A DNA stretch of 64,000 nucleotides, taken from the NCBI RefSeq assembly GCF_038235435.1, contig NZ_CP151275.1, positions 248,001 through 312,000 on the forward strand, read 5' to 3'. Every line of letters begins with the position of its first letter. The first letter of the stretch is position 1. The DNA comes from Niveibacterium sp. SC-1 (GTDB lineage: Bacteria; Pseudomonadota; Gammaproteobacteria; Burkholderiales; Rhodocyclaceae). The notes beneath the pieces were generated by a model. It had not been told where the DNA came from and did not search any database. It worked only from the letters and a program-made list of their open reading frames with translations. The position numbers and the translations under genes were made by a program. Below are positions 38,649-48,700 of this stretch, one piece after another.

Positions 38649-39287
38649 ATGGATCAAGAAGATCTCGCGACTGAACAAGCCTTGGAGGGTGTGGGTGCCA
38701 GGCTGCTCCAGGCCATTCAGCATTTGGGGATCAGCCAGTCTGAGTTCGCCCGTGGCATCGACGGCTCGCCAGGTTTCATTAGCGACGTGGGGCGTGGCAT
38801 GAAGAAGCCCGGCGCCGAGCTGTTGTGTGCAGCAAGGCTGCGCTATGGCTTGAGCACCGATTGGCTACTCACGGGTACTGGCACGATGTTCGGCGAAGCG
38901 CGCATCGACCTCGAACTCTTCCGTCAAATCCGCCTGTTCCTGGCGCTGACCCATGCTGCGATCGTGCAGCAGGAGCCCACAGGCCGTGCCGTGCTGGAGC
39001 TGGTCCGGGATGGCCGCCTGGAGAAGGGCGAAACTGACCCCGTTCTCGCCAAGTGGTTGTCACAACTCGATGTCGACGCCGTGGATGGCCAGGTGGTCGC
39101 CGAGCTCTACAACAGCCATGTCGCCACACCGGATCCTCAACTGCGGCGCGGCAACCTGCTCGCTGCGGCCATTGCCTACTGGGAGACGCGCAGGCCGTTC
39201 GATGCCTTCGAAGCGCTGCGCGTGGGCCCCGGAATCCAGATCAATATCGGCCACACCATTCATGCACCGATGAGGCGACGCAAGTAG
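38649..39287 (+). CDS. CI/C-type repressor with N-terminal HTH
   Basis: 212 residues. The HTH of residues 12-72 (LLQAIQHLGISQSEFARGID, GSPGFISDVGRGMKKPGAEL) matches phage CI-type repressors, continuing YGLSTDWLLTGTGTM, typical of the LexA/CI-like HTH-plus-linker. The C-terminal half is helical and contains no recognisable S24 peptidase dyad. It is divergent from the Ner-like gene. It is probably the maintenance repressor of a degraded phage. Confidence 0.65.
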   Translation: MDQEDLATEQALEGVGARLLQAIQHLGISQSEFARGIDGSPGFISDVGRGMKKPGAELLCAARLRYGLSTDWLLTGTGTMFGEARIDLELFRQIRLFLALTHAAIVQQEPTGRAVLELVRDGRLEKGETDPVLAKWLSQLDVDAVDGQVVAELYNSHVATPDPQLRRGNLLAAAIAYWETRRPFDAFEALRVGPGIQINIGHTIHAPMRRRK

Positions 39288-39323
39288 TTTCCCCTGACCA
39301 CATCAACGCTAGGGAGCGCAACG

Positions 39324-39857
39324 ATGGCGACACCAGACACTCCGATCCAGACGAACATGGCGCAGACGATCTTTGCCCCAATGGGCGACCTGGTTGGCAA
39401 GATCAGTCAGCCGGCATCGATGCGACTGGTTCTGGCGCTGACGCCGAGCGAAGAGCTTGACCAGCGTGCATCGGACAATGCGTACTTCTTCGCAGCGCGT
39501 TTTGGCTTCGACGCCAACACGCAGGTGCGCGAGCAGGTGCTCCGCATCCAGTCGCAGCATCAGCTCACCGATCGTGAAATACGCATTCTCAAGCGCGGCA
39601 AGATTCTGCAGATCCGCAACCAACAGGTCAGCCTCGAGCACCCCCGCAGCCGGCGGATTAGCTCGCAAGTTCAGATTGTGTGCCTGAGCGCGTTCGCCGT
39701 GATGATGGTTCTGGCCCTGACGGGGATCAAACCGTCCCTGACGCAGTCATTGATCCAACTGGGAATCATGGTCACATGGGCCGTTCTGACGTTCCCCGTC
39801 TATTGGTTCGCCCTTCGGCCGTGGCGCGTTCTGAAAGATGCGGGATTGGTGCAATAG
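39324..39857 (+). CDS. Hypothetical protein with two C-terminal membrane helices
   Basis: 177 residues. A soluble N-terminal part (SMRLVLALTPSEELDQRASD, NAYFFAARFGFDANTQVREQ) is followed by two hydrophobic segments (VQIVCLSAFAVMMVLALTGI and LGIMVTWAVLTFPVYWFALR) and the short tail PWRVLKDAGLVQ. No recognised family. It is 36 bases after the repressor gene on the same strand and may be co-transcribed; superinfection-exclusion proteins often have such a shape, but that is only a guess. Confidence 0.5.
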   Translation: MATPDTPIQTNMAQTIFAPMGDLVGKISQPASMRLVLALTPSEELDQRASDNAYFFAARFGFDANTQVREQVLRIQSQHQLTDREIRILKRGKILQIRNQQVSLEHPRSRRISSQVQIVCLSAFAVMMVLALTGIKPSLTQSLIQLGIMVTWAVLTFPVYWFALRPWRVLKDAGLVQ

Positions 39858-39951
39858 AGGGGGAGTCCTCTCGCGCGCACTCCGTGATGCGGTAGCGACG
39901 CAGGCCTTAAGTCGGGACGCAGCGCATTCGGTTGCGCAAACGGACGCTCCG

Positions 39952-40440
39952 TTACCTCTTGCGGGAGCGAGGATTCGGCGCGGCCTCGCAAATCGGACCG
40001 GGCACATGGAGGTCCCGATGCGTGGCGGAACCTACTGCTTGATGTGCTGATGGGCGGCTCAGATCTGCGAGGATTCCGCAGTGAGCCGCGTCTTGAGCCG
40101 TGCGACATTGGGTCCGTAGGCGCTTGAGTTCGCGTTCCAGATCACGGAGTTCGTTCAAGCGCGCCGCCACGTGGCCGATGTGGGCGTCGAGCAGCGCGTT
40201 CACCTCGCCGCAGTTCTCATCGGGTGAATCCTTGAAGCGCAGCAACAGGCGGATTTCATCCAAGGTCATGTCGAGCGCCCTGCAGTGCCGGACGAAAGAC
40301 AGGCGCTCCGCATGAGCCTTCGTGTATATCCGGTAGTTCCCTTCTGTTCGGGCGGCGGCATGCATCAGGCCTTCGCGCTCATAGAAGCGGATCGTGTCGA
40401 TGGGGGTGCCGGTGGCCGTGGCCAGTTCACCGATCTTCAT
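39952..40440 (-). CDS. cadR: Cd(II)/Pb(II)-responsive MerR-family regulator (CadR/PbrR type)
   Basis: 162 residues from ATG 40438-40440. The N-terminal winged HTH is MKIGELATATGTPIDTIRFY. Metal ligands C77 (DENCGEV), C112 and C119 (TQCRTAQDAAHCG) match the Cd/Pb branch, and the C-terminal tail is long, with His and Cys (SAHQAVGSATHRDLHVPGP), as in CadR. It is divergent from the P-type ATPase gene, with a 19-bp-spacer promoter between. It represses without metal and activates cadA with Cd(II) or Pb(II). Confidence 0.88.
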   Translation of the reverse strand: MKIGELATATGTPIDTIRFYEREGLMHAAARTEGNYRIYTKAHAERLSFVRHCRALDMTLDEIRLLLRFKDSPDENCGEVNALLDAHIGHVAARLNELRDLERELKRLRTQCRTAQDAAHCGILADLSRPSAHQAVGSATHRDLHVPGPICEAAPNPRSRKR

Positions 40441-40488
40441 GGCAGCTCGTTCGTGAAGCGATGGCGCGAGACGCTCAGTATCGCAGGG

Positions 40489-40519
40489 TTGACTCTGGAG
40501 CGGGTACAGAGTTTTCAAT
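40489..40519 (+). promoter_or_regulatory. cadA promoter with 19-bp spacer
   Basis: -35 TTGACT (40489-40494), 19-base spacer with the dyad ACTCTGGAGCGGGTACAGAGT, and -10 TTCAAT (40514-40519), the MerR-family geometry. The predicted transcription start, about seven bases after the -10, falls on or next to the ATG at 40527. Confidence 0.8.
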
Positions 40520-40526
40520 GAGATCC

Positions 40527-42770
40527 ATGAGCCCAGAAACCCATTCCTCGCACGAGCACGCCGCCCACGAACACGCTGGTGGCGAGCACCATTGCTGCAG
40601 CCACGACGCAGATCCCGCGGCGGCCGCGATCGATGACGCCTCTCCCGCATCAGGCACCCGCCTGCGGATCGCGACGATGGACTGCGCGAGCGAAGAAGGA
40701 GAGATTCGGCGTGCGCTGGAGCCCATACCGGGCATCCGATCGCTGCGCTTTCAGTTGTCGGCCCGTATCTTGACGGTCGACGCCTCTGACGAGGCTCTAC
40801 AGGCCGCGCTTGAAGCCATCCGCGGCGCTGGATTCGATCCTCAGCGCATCGCGGAAACGCCTTCGGCGAAGGGCGATAGCTCCGATCATGAGCCGCATGC
40901 ATCCGAGGGCATCTTCCGGCTAGCCGGCGCGCTCGCGCTGGCCATCGCAGCCGAGGGAATTGCTTACTTTGCCCCGGATACGCTCGTCTGGAAGGCGACC
41001 GGCATGGGCGTAGGGGCGATCGCGATCTGGCTCGCGGGCCTGGCTACATACAGCAAAGGCCTTCAGGCTCTGCGCCGAGGTCGGCTCAACATCAACGCAC
41101 TGATGAGCGTGGCCGTCACTGGCGCCTTCGTGATCGGGCAATGGCCCGAAGCGGCGATGGTCATGGCGCTTTACGCCATTGCCGAGTTGATCGAAGCGCG
41201 CGCCGTGGATCGCGCCCGCAACGCGATCTCCGGACTCATGGCGCTGGCACCCGCCACCGCTGAGGTTCGCCAGTCCGATGGAAGCTGGCGGAGTGTCCCT
41301 GCCAAGGAGGTGGCCGTCGGCGAGCTCGTTCGGATCAAGCCGGGTGAACGCATCGCGCTCGACGGCACGGTGGCGTCCGGCCAGAGCGCGGTCGACCAGG
41401 CGTCGGTGACCGGCGAGAGCATTCCGGTTGAGAAGGCGCCGGGGGATACGGTCTTCGCCGGTACGATCAACGTGACCGGCGGGTTGGAAGTGCGCAGCAC
41501 CGCCGCCGCAAACGATTCCCTGCTCGCCCGCATCATCCAGGCGGTCGAACAGGCGCAGGGGGCGCGTGCGCCCACGCAGCGATTTGTCGATCGATTCGCT
41601 GCGGTCTATACCCCGGCCGTGTTCTTCATCGCACTGGCCGTCGCGGTTGGCACGCCCTTGTTGCTTGGCTGGCCTTGGGCCCAAGCCATCTACAAGGCGC
41701 TCGTGCTGCTCGTGATCGCATGTCCGTGCGCGCTCGTGATCTCAACGCCGGTAACGATCGTCAGCGGGCTTGCGGCAGCTGCGCGCCGCGGCATCCTGAT
41801 CAAGGGGGGGACGTTCCTCGAGCAGGCCCGCAATCTGCGCGCCGTCGCACTCGACAAGACGGGGACCGTGACCGAAGGCAAGCCTCGTCTGGTGCACCAG
41901 GAGGCCCTGTCGGATCCCGACCAGATTGCGATCGGCGCAAGTCTGGCCGCCCGCTCGGACCATCCCGTCTCTCAGGCCATTGCCACCGGACTCCCGGAAC
42001 ACCGGCTCGCCGTTGACAACTTCGCTGCCATCGCCGGCCGTGGCGTCAGCGGCAATGTTGAGGGCTCGGACTATCTCCTGGCCAACCACCGCACGATCCA
42101 CGAGATGGGTCTGTGTAGCGCATCGCTCGAAGCGAAGCTCGCCGAGTACGAGGCGAAGGGATGCACGGTAACGCTGCTCGCATCCAACGACCACGTGGTG
42201 GCACTGTTTGCCGTTGCCGACACGATCAAGCCCAGCTCTGCACTGGCGATCCGAACGCTTCAGGCGCTGAAGGTCGAAACGGTGATGCTCACCGGAGACA
42301 ACCACGCCACGGCCAACGCGATCGGCGCACTCGCTGGCATCCGCAACGTCCAGGGCGAACTGCTCCCCGACGACAAGCAGCGCGCGGTCGAAGCCCTGCA
42401 ACATAAGTACGGTCCCACTGGCATGGTGGGCGACGGCATCAACGACGCACCGGCGCTGACCCAGGCCGACATCGGCTTTGCCATGGGCGGCGCGGGAACC
42501 GACGTGGCGATGGAGGCCGCTGACGTCGTCATCATGACCGACGACCTGAACAAGCTCGCAGCCACCATTGACCTCTCACGGCGTACCCATCGCATCCTCT
42601 GGCAGAACATCGTGCTCGCGCTCGGCATCAAGGCCATCTTCCTGGTCCTCGCCGTGTTCGGTTCGGCAACGATGTGGATGGCGGTGTTCGCGGACATGGG
42701 CGCAAGTCTGCTGGTCGTCCTGAACGGTTTGCGCATGTTGCGTGGCGCCCGTTCGACGGAACAACACTAG
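40527..42770 (+). CDS. cadA: Zn/Cd/Pb-translocating P1B-type ATPase
   Basis: 747 residues from ATG 40527; an ATG at 40518 overlaps the -10 and is unlikely. A His/Cys-rich leader (HSSHEHAAHEHAGGEHHCCS) is followed by an HMA domain with the unusual MDCASEE motif of Zn/Cd/Pb pumps. C399-P-C401 (VIACPCALVISTPVTIV) is the divalent-metal ion site, D443 in DKTGTVT is phosphorylated, the HP is in SDHPVSQAI, and GDGINDAPAL is present. It exports Zn(II), Cd(II) or Pb(II) from the cytoplasm. It is controlled by the divergent cadR. Confidence 0.93.
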   Translation: MSPETHSSHEHAAHEHAGGEHHCCSHDADPAAAAIDDASPASGTRLRIATMDCASEEGEIRRALEPIPGIRSLRFQLSARILTVDASDEALQAALEAIRGAGFDPQRIAETPSAKGDSSDHEPHASEGIFRLAGALALAIAAEGIAYFAPDTLVWKATGMGVGAIAIWLAGLATYSKGLQALRRGRLNINALMSVAVTGAFVIGQWPEAAMVMALYAIAELIEARAVDRARNAISGLMALAPATAEVRQSDGSWRSVPAKEVAVGELVRIKPGERIALDGTVASGQSAVDQASVTGESIPVEKAPGDTVFAGTINVTGGLEVRSTAAANDSLLARIIQAVEQAQGARAPTQRFVDRFAAVYTPAVFFIALAVAVGTPLLLGWPWAQAIYKALVLLVIACPCALVISTPVTIVSGLAAAARRGILIKGGTFLEQARNLRAVALDKTGTVTEGKPRLVHQEALSDPDQIAIGASLAARSDHPVSQAIATGLPEHRLAVDNFAAIAGRGVSGNVEGSDYLLANHRTIHEMGLCSASLEAKLAEYEAKGCTVTLLASNDHVVALFAVADTIKPSSALAIRTLQALKVETVMLTGDNHATANAIGALAGIRNVQGELLPDDKQRAVEALQHKYGPTGMVGDGINDAPALTQADIGFAMGGAGTDVAMEAADVVIMTDDLNKLAATIDLSRRTHRILWQNIVLALGIKAIFLVLAVFGSATMWMAVFADMGASLLVVLNGLRMLRGARSTEQH

Positions 42771-42789
42771 AGTTGCTACACTCTTTGCC

Positions 42790-43149
42790 ATGCGCCGTGC
42801 CCTGTTCCTCCTGCTGCTCGCGATCCTGCCGCTCCAGTCCGTCTGGGCCGCGGCGGTGAGCTATTGCAGGCACGAAACCGGGCCGGCGGCCAAGCATCTC
42901 GGTCACCACGACCACAAGCACATGCAGGCCCAGGCCGAAGGCAAGTCCGATCAGAAGTCGGATGCTGCCTCGGCGCTCGGAGTCGACACCGACTGTTCGA
43001 CCTGCCACCTCAGCACTGCACCATCGCTGGTATCCAGCGACATGGCGAGCCTCGCTTCGCTCGATGCGCCGCCGCGGTTTGCCTACCATCGTAGCGATCT
43101 CTCGCACATTCCCACGGGACCTGAACGGCCCGATCGCCTGCTCGCCTGA
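42790..43149 (+). CDS. czcI: CzcI-like periplasmic protein
   Basis: 119 residues from ATG 42790, with signal peptide MRRALFLLLLAILPLQSVWA. YCRHETGPAAKHLGHHDHKH and DTDCSTCHLSTAP give the Cys/His-rich profile of CzcI, encoded before czcCBA in Cupriavidus and proposed to modulate czc expression. The adjacent TGCTACACT (extended -10) lies only about 10 bases upstream. It is separated from czcC by a hairpin at 43180. Confidence 0.8.
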   Translation: MRRALFLLLLAILPLQSVWAAAVSYCRHETGPAAKHLGHHDHKHMQAQAEGKSDQKSDAASALGVDTDCSTCHLSTAPSLVSSDMASLASLDAPPRFAYHRSDLSHIPTGPERPDRLLA

Positions 43150-43179
43150 AACCGGCGAGCGCCCCAGATAGTCCCCTTG

Positions 43180-43210
43180 CAGTGACCCGTCCGCCACGGA
43201 CAGGTCACTG
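43180..43210 (+). terminator. Hairpin between czcI and czcC
   Basis: CAGTGACC (43180-43187) pairs with GGTCACTG (43203-43210), and inside it GTCCG (43189-43193) with CGGAC (43197-43201), loop CCA, with one C-A mismatch. There is no T-run after it, so it may reduce read-through or stabilise the mRNA end rather than terminate fully. It lies where czcI and czcCBA expression could be uncoupled. Confidence 0.5.
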
Positions 43211-43260
43211 ATCGCTCGCCGGATCTCCTCCTCTTCGTTTGAACAAAAAAGGAGAATCGG

Positions 43261-44553
43261 ATGCGATTCAGGATTTTGGTCGCGGCCATTTCGCTGGCTG
43301 CGATCACAGGGCCGTTGCTGGCCCAGACGAATGGGCCTTCCGGCCGCCCCCTCTCGCTCGACGAGGCGTGGCGATTGGCGGAACAGGCCAACCCCGCGCT
43401 GCGGCGCAAGGTCGCGCAGCAGGCGCTCATCGAAGGCGCAGCCCAGGATGCGGGCGCGCTCTTCTTCAACAATCCGCAGATCTCGTGGGAGGGCACGCGG
43501 CGCGAAGTGCCGCGTCCGGATCAGCCCGACGAAGACCGCAAGGAATGGTCCGCCGGCGTTTTCCAAACGCTGGAGATCGCGGGTCAGCGCGGCCATCGCA
43601 TGGCCTCGGCCGACGCCGCGCGCGTGGCGCAGGCGGCTGAAGTCGAGGCGCTGCGCCGCGAGGTTCGCGCTACGGTCGCACAGCAGTTCTATCGCGTGCT
43701 CGCGCTGCAGCAGCGCGTAGAGATCGAGACGCAGGCGCTCGCGCTGTTCGAGCAGACCGCTTCGGCGATCGCTCGACGCCGCGCTGCGGGTGAGGACACC
43801 AAACTCGATGCCAACATCGCGACGGTCGAGGCCGAACGCGCGCGCAGTCAGCTCGATGCGGCGCGCGAAGCTCTGATTGAAGCCCGCACGGAACTGGGCG
43901 CCGCACTGCAGTTGCCCGCCGAGCGGTCGGCGGACGCCGTAGGCGACCTCACGAACAAGCTCGACCATCCATTGCCACCGATGGACCAGCTGCTCGCCGA
44001 TCTACCGACACAGCCGCGGCTGCGCGCGCTCGCTGCACAGGAAGACGGGGCTCGCGCGCGTCTCGACCTGGAGCGCGCGAGCCGCGTGCCGGACGTCACG
44101 GTCGGGCTCAGCGTGGGTCGCGAAGGCTCGGTGGACGCGCGTGAGCGCCTCACAACCTTGTCGGCTTCGGTGCCGCTGCCGCTCTTCAAACGCAATGCCG
44201 CCGGAATTGGCCAGGCGACGACTGATCTTGACCAGGCGCGGATCGAGCGCCAAGCGGGCATACGCGACAGCGAAGCCAACGTGCGTGCCCTGTACGCGCG
44301 ACTCCAAAGCCTGCAGGCGCGCGTCCAACGCCTGCAGCGCGTGGTCGCGCCCACGCTTGCTGACAACGAAGCGCTCTCGCGCAAGTCCCAGCGCGTCGGA
44401 CAGATCGGTCTCCTCGAACTCATCGTGGTGAGCCGCCAGACGCTGGACGCCCGGCGCGATCTCGTCGAAGCACTCCTCGATTTCCAGAACACCCGACTCA
44501 CGCTCGCACAGGCCGCGGGCCTGCCGCTCGGAGCCGAAGGAACCGCCCAATGA
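43261..44553 (+). CDS. czcC: CzcC-like outer-membrane channel
   Basis: 430 residues; AAGGAG lies just before the ATG. The signal peptide ends LLAQT. OEP repeats are present (LDEAWRLAEQANPALRRKVA, and later the QSQRVGQIGLLELIVVSRQTL-like segment). It provides the outer-membrane duct for the CzcBA pump. It overlaps czcB by 4 bases (44550-44553). Confidence 0.88.
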   Translation: MRFRILVAAISLAAITGPLLAQTNGPSGRPLSLDEAWRLAEQANPALRRKVAQQALIEGAAQDAGALFFNNPQISWEGTRREVPRPDQPDEDRKEWSAGVFQTLEIAGQRGHRMASADAARVAQAAEVEALRREVRATVAQQFYRVLALQQRVEIETQALALFEQTASAIARRRAAGEDTKLDANIATVEAERARSQLDAAREALIEARTELGAALQLPAERSADAVGDLTNKLDHPLPPMDQLLADLPTQPRLRALAAQEDGARARLDLERASRVPDVTVGLSVGREGSVDARERLTTLSASVPLPLFKRNAAGIGQATTDLDQARIERQAGIRDSEANVRALYARLQSLQARVQRLQRVVAPTLADNEALSRKSQRVGQIGLLELIVVSRQTLDARRDLVEALLDFQNTRLTLAQAAGLPLGAEGTAQ

Positions 44554-45728
44554 AGAATCCCATGACACGTCTCCCCGCACTCCTGGCGGGCATCGCGCTC
44601 TTCACCCTACTTGCCGGCTGCGGCGCGAAGGACGAAGCGAAACCAGTAGCGGCTGCGTCCCAACCGGCCGAGGCGGCGCATGAAGAGGCCCCGCTCAAAC
44701 TCTCGCCCGAAGAACTGGCCCGAGCGGGCATCAAGGTCGAGGCCCTGAAGGCGGCGCCTTTAGCCGATGCCGTTGAGGTGACGGCCACGATCCAGCCGGA
44801 TCAGGATCTCTTCGCACGCATTGCTGCACCCGTCGAAGGTCGCATCGTCTCCGTCGCCGCGTCCCTGGGCGCAAACGTACGTGCGGGGCAGACACTCGCC
44901 GTGCTCGAAAGCGTGGCGCTCGGCGAAGCGAGCTCGGCACTGACCGCCGCACGGGCAGCGCAACGCATCGCAGAGGCCGACTTCAAACGCGCCGAGGCGC
45001 TGCAGGCCGAGGAGATCATTGCGCAGAAGGACTACCTGCGCGCGCGTGCTGAACTCGACAAGGCCGGCGCGGAACTGCGCGCGGCCGAGGATCGCGTACG
45101 CGTGCTCGGCGCCGATCCGGGGTCGGCCGGTCGCAGCGGTGCGCGCCTTGCAGTATCCGCGCCCTTTGCCGGCACGGTCGTGGCGCGCAAGGCGACCGTC
45201 GGCGAACTCGCAAGTCCGTCCGAGCCGCTGTTTGCCGTTGCCGATCTGTCCAAGCTCTGGATCGAAGCCAACCTGACCGAACCGATGCTCGCGCGCGTCC
45301 ATCAGGGCGCGCAGGCCGCCGTCAGCGTGGCGGCCTATCCGGGCGAACGCTTCGAAGGCCGCGTGACCTACGTGGCCGGGATGCTCGAGAAGGATTCGCG
45401 CACCGTCGTCGCGCGCATCGAAGTGGACAACAAGGATGGGCGTCTTAAGCCCGAGATGTTCGCCACCGCACGCATCAACGCGGGCACGCAGGTCGAGCGT
45501 GAGGTGCTCGCCGTGCCCGATGACGCGGTCGTCCTGCTGCAGGGCCAGCCGACCGTCTTCGTCGCCAAGGGTGAGGGCTTCGAACCGCGGCCGATCGACC
45601 CGGGCGAGAAGGTCGGTGGGCGCACCGTCGTCAAGTCAGGCCTCGTGGCGGGCGATTCGCTCGTCGTATCGGGCGCCTACGCGCTCAAGGCGCGGCTGCT
45701 GAAATCGCAGATTAGCGACGAACACTGA
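44550..45728 (+). CDS. czcB: CzcB-like membrane-fusion lipoprotein
   Basis: 392 residues. Lipobox LLAGC (MKNPMTRLPALLAGIALFTL, then LAGCGAK) implies lipid anchoring to the periplasmic face of the inner membrane. The adaptor core has a barrel-sandwich hybrid (APVEGRIVSVAASLGANVRA, paired with AVSAPFAGTVVARKATVGEL), an alpha-hairpin between them, and the beta-barrel RFEGRVTYVAGMLEKDSRTV. No CusF domain is present, unlike the protein at 23160. It couples CzcA to CzcC. Confidence 0.88.
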   Translation: MKNPMTRLPALLAGIALFTLLAGCGAKDEAKPVAAASQPAEAAHEEAPLKLSPEELARAGIKVEALKAAPLADAVEVTATIQPDQDLFARIAAPVEGRIVSVAASLGANVRAGQTLAVLESVALGEASSALTAARAAQRIAEADFKRAEALQAEEIIAQKDYLRARAELDKAGAELRAAEDRVRVLGADPGSAGRSGARLAVSAPFAGTVVARKATVGELASPSEPLFAVADLSKLWIEANLTEPMLARVHQGAQAAVSVAAYPGERFEGRVTYVAGMLEKDSRTVVARIEVDNKDGRLKPEMFATARINAGTQVEREVLAVPDDAVVLLQGQPTVFVAKGEGFEPRPIDPGEKVGGRTVVKSGLVAGDSLVVSGAYALKARLLKSQISDEH

Positions 45729-45745
45729 GCGCGGAGGACACGATC

Positions 45746-48700
45746 ATGCTCAATGCAATTGTCGATGCCGCGCTGCGCTACAAAGTACTCGTCATCGTGG
45801 CCTTCGCGGTCATCGTGGGGCTCGGCGTACAGGCCTTTCGCACCGTACCGGTCGATGCGTTCCCGGACGTGACGCCGGTGCAGGTCAACATCTACACCGA
45901 GTCGCCCGGGCTTGCTGCGGAAGACGTCGAGAAGCTGCTCACCACACCGATCGAAGGGGCGATGGCAGGTCTTGCCGGCGTCGAGGAAGTACGCTCGGTG
46001 TCGCTCTTCGGCTTGTCCTACGTCGGCGTCTATTTCAAGGACGATGTCGACATCTACTTCGCACGGCGCCTCGTCGGCGAAAAGCTTCAGGAGGCGAAGG
46101 AGCGACTTCCGCAGGGCTACGGCGAGCCGGTGCTGGGACCCAACAGTTCGGGTCTGGGGCAGGTGTTCTGGTACACGGTCGAATCGGCCGACAAGAAGCT
46201 CTCGGCGATGGACCTGCGCACGCTGCACGACTGGACGGTGCGCCTCATCCTGCGCACCGCGCCGGGCGTGGACGACGTGATCTCCTGGGGCGGCGAAGAA
46301 AAGCAGTACCAGGTTCAGATCGACCCGGCCAGACTCATCAAGTACCAGTTGAGCTTCAAGGACGTGATGGAGCAGCTGACCGCCAACAACAAGCAGGTCG
46401 GCGGGCAGTATCTCGACATCGGTCGCGAGCAGTATCTCGTGCGCGGCCTCGGGCTCGTCTCAACCACCGCGGATATTGGGGCCATCGTGCTCGCCGAGCG
46501 CAACGGTACGCCGATCTACGTACGCGACGTGGCAACTGTCGTCGAGGCACCCGCGCTGCGCTTTGGCGCCGTCACGCGCGATGGCAAGGAGGCCGTGCTC
46601 GGAATGGCGCTTTCGCGTGTCAACGAGAACGCCAAGAGCGTCGTCGACGCGGTCAAGAGCAAGCTTGCAACGGCGCAGGCGGCCTTGCCTGAAGGCGTGA
46701 GCCTCAAGCCGATCTACGACCGCACCGACATCGTGGAGAAGGCGCTGAAGACGGCCGAGAGTGCGCTGGTCGAAGGGTCCATCCTCGTTGGCATAGTGCT
46801 CTTCCTCTTCCTCGGCGAAGTGCGCTCGGCGATCGTGGTGATCGTGACGCTGCCGCTGGCGATGCTGATGGCCTTCCTGATGATGGAAAGGTTCGGCATG
46901 TCGGCGAACCTCATGTCGCTCGCAGGCCTTGCGATCGGCATCGGGATGATGGTCGACGGGGCCGTGGTGATGGTCGAGAACGCGTTCCGGCTGCTCGCGC
47001 ACGCGAAGGAATCTGGCAAACCGATCAACCGTACGCACGTGATCCTGGAAGCCGCCCGCGAAGTCGCCAATCCGATCGCCTTCGCAATCCTGATCATCAT
47101 CGTCGTGTTCATGCCGCTGTTTTCGCTGACCGGGCTTGAAGGCAAGCTCTTCAAGCCAATGGCGCTGACGATCACCTTCGCGATGGCGGGCTCGTTGATC
47201 CTCTCGCTCACGCTGGTCCCGGTGCTTGCGGCATTGATCCTGAAACCCAAGGAAGAGCGCGACACCTTCGTCGTGCGACACGCGAAAGCCTTGTATCTCC
47301 CGCTGCTGGACTGGGCGCTTGCGCGCAAGAAGGCGGTAGTGCTCGGTGCGGTCGCACTGCTCGTTGGATCGCTCGCGCTGTTCCCGTTCCTTGGCAAGGA
47401 ATTCATGCCGACGCTGCAGGAAGGCTCGATCATGTTCCGCGTCACGGGCATTCCCTCGACTTCGCTGGCCGAATCGATCCGCGTATCGAATCTGGTCGAC
47501 AAGACCTTGCGCGAACGCTTCCCGCAAGTCCGCTCGGTGCTGGCGACCATTGGCCGTGCGGAGAAAGGCGAGACCGCCGACGTGAACTACATGGAAGTGC
47601 TGCTCGACATGAAGCCCGAAGCCGAGTGGCCGGAGAAGAATTCCTATTCGAAGCTCTCATCGGAGATGCAGGAGGTGCTCGAAAAGGAAGTGCCGACGAT
47701 GGTCTTCGGGGCGACCCAACCAATCCAGATGCGGGTGGAGGAACTGATCTCAGGCGTGCGGGCGACGCTCGCACTCAAGCTCTATGGCGAGGACCTCGCG
47801 ACGCTCGACCGTCTTTCCGGGCAGATCAAGGCCGTGCTCGACAAGGTGCCCGGCGTGGCGGATCTCTCCGCCGAGGCCAACAAGGGCAAGCCGCAACTGG
47901 TGATCAAGGTGGATCGGGAAGCTGCAGCCCGCTATGGCGTCAATGCGGATGAGGTGCTCGAGATCGTGCAGTCGGGTATCGGGGGCAGCGCCGTGTCGAC
48001 GCTGATTGACGGCACGAAGCGCTTCGACATCGCCGTACGGCTTGCCGAGCCCTACCGCGCAAGTCCGGCCGCGATCGAGGCGATTCCGCTGCGAACGCGC
48101 GAGGGCGCGTTGATTCCGTTCGGGCAGGTCGCGAAGATCGAACTCGACGAGGGCTATTCCTTCGTCCGTCGCGAGGCACTGCAGCGCTACGCCGTGTTGC
48201 AGATGGACGTGAAGGGCCGCGACGTCGACAGCTTCGTGAAAGAGGCCGGTGCGCGCATCGCGCAGGAGGTGCGCTTGCCGCCGGGCTACTGGGTCGAGTG
48301 GGGCGGAGCCTTCGAAAACCAGCAGCGTGCGATGGCACGTCTCGGCATGATCGTGCCGCTGACGATCGGGCTGATCTTCCTCCTGCTCTACACCGCGTTT
48401 AACTCGGTGCGCCACGCGACGCTCATCATCGCCAACGTGCCTTTCGCCATCATCGGCGGCATCGTGAGCCTCTTTGTCACCGGGCAATACATCTCGGTAC
48501 CGTCCGCGATCGGCTTCATCGCCGTGTTCGGCGTCGCGATGCTCAACGGCATCGTCATGGTGTCCTTCCTCAACGACCTGCGACAGCGTGGCCGCTCGAT
48601 CCGCGAAGCTGTGCGCGAAGGCGCCGCAATGCGCCTGCGGCCTGTGTTGATGACCGCGACGGTGGCGATTCTCGGACTCGTGCCGATGCTGCTGTCGACT

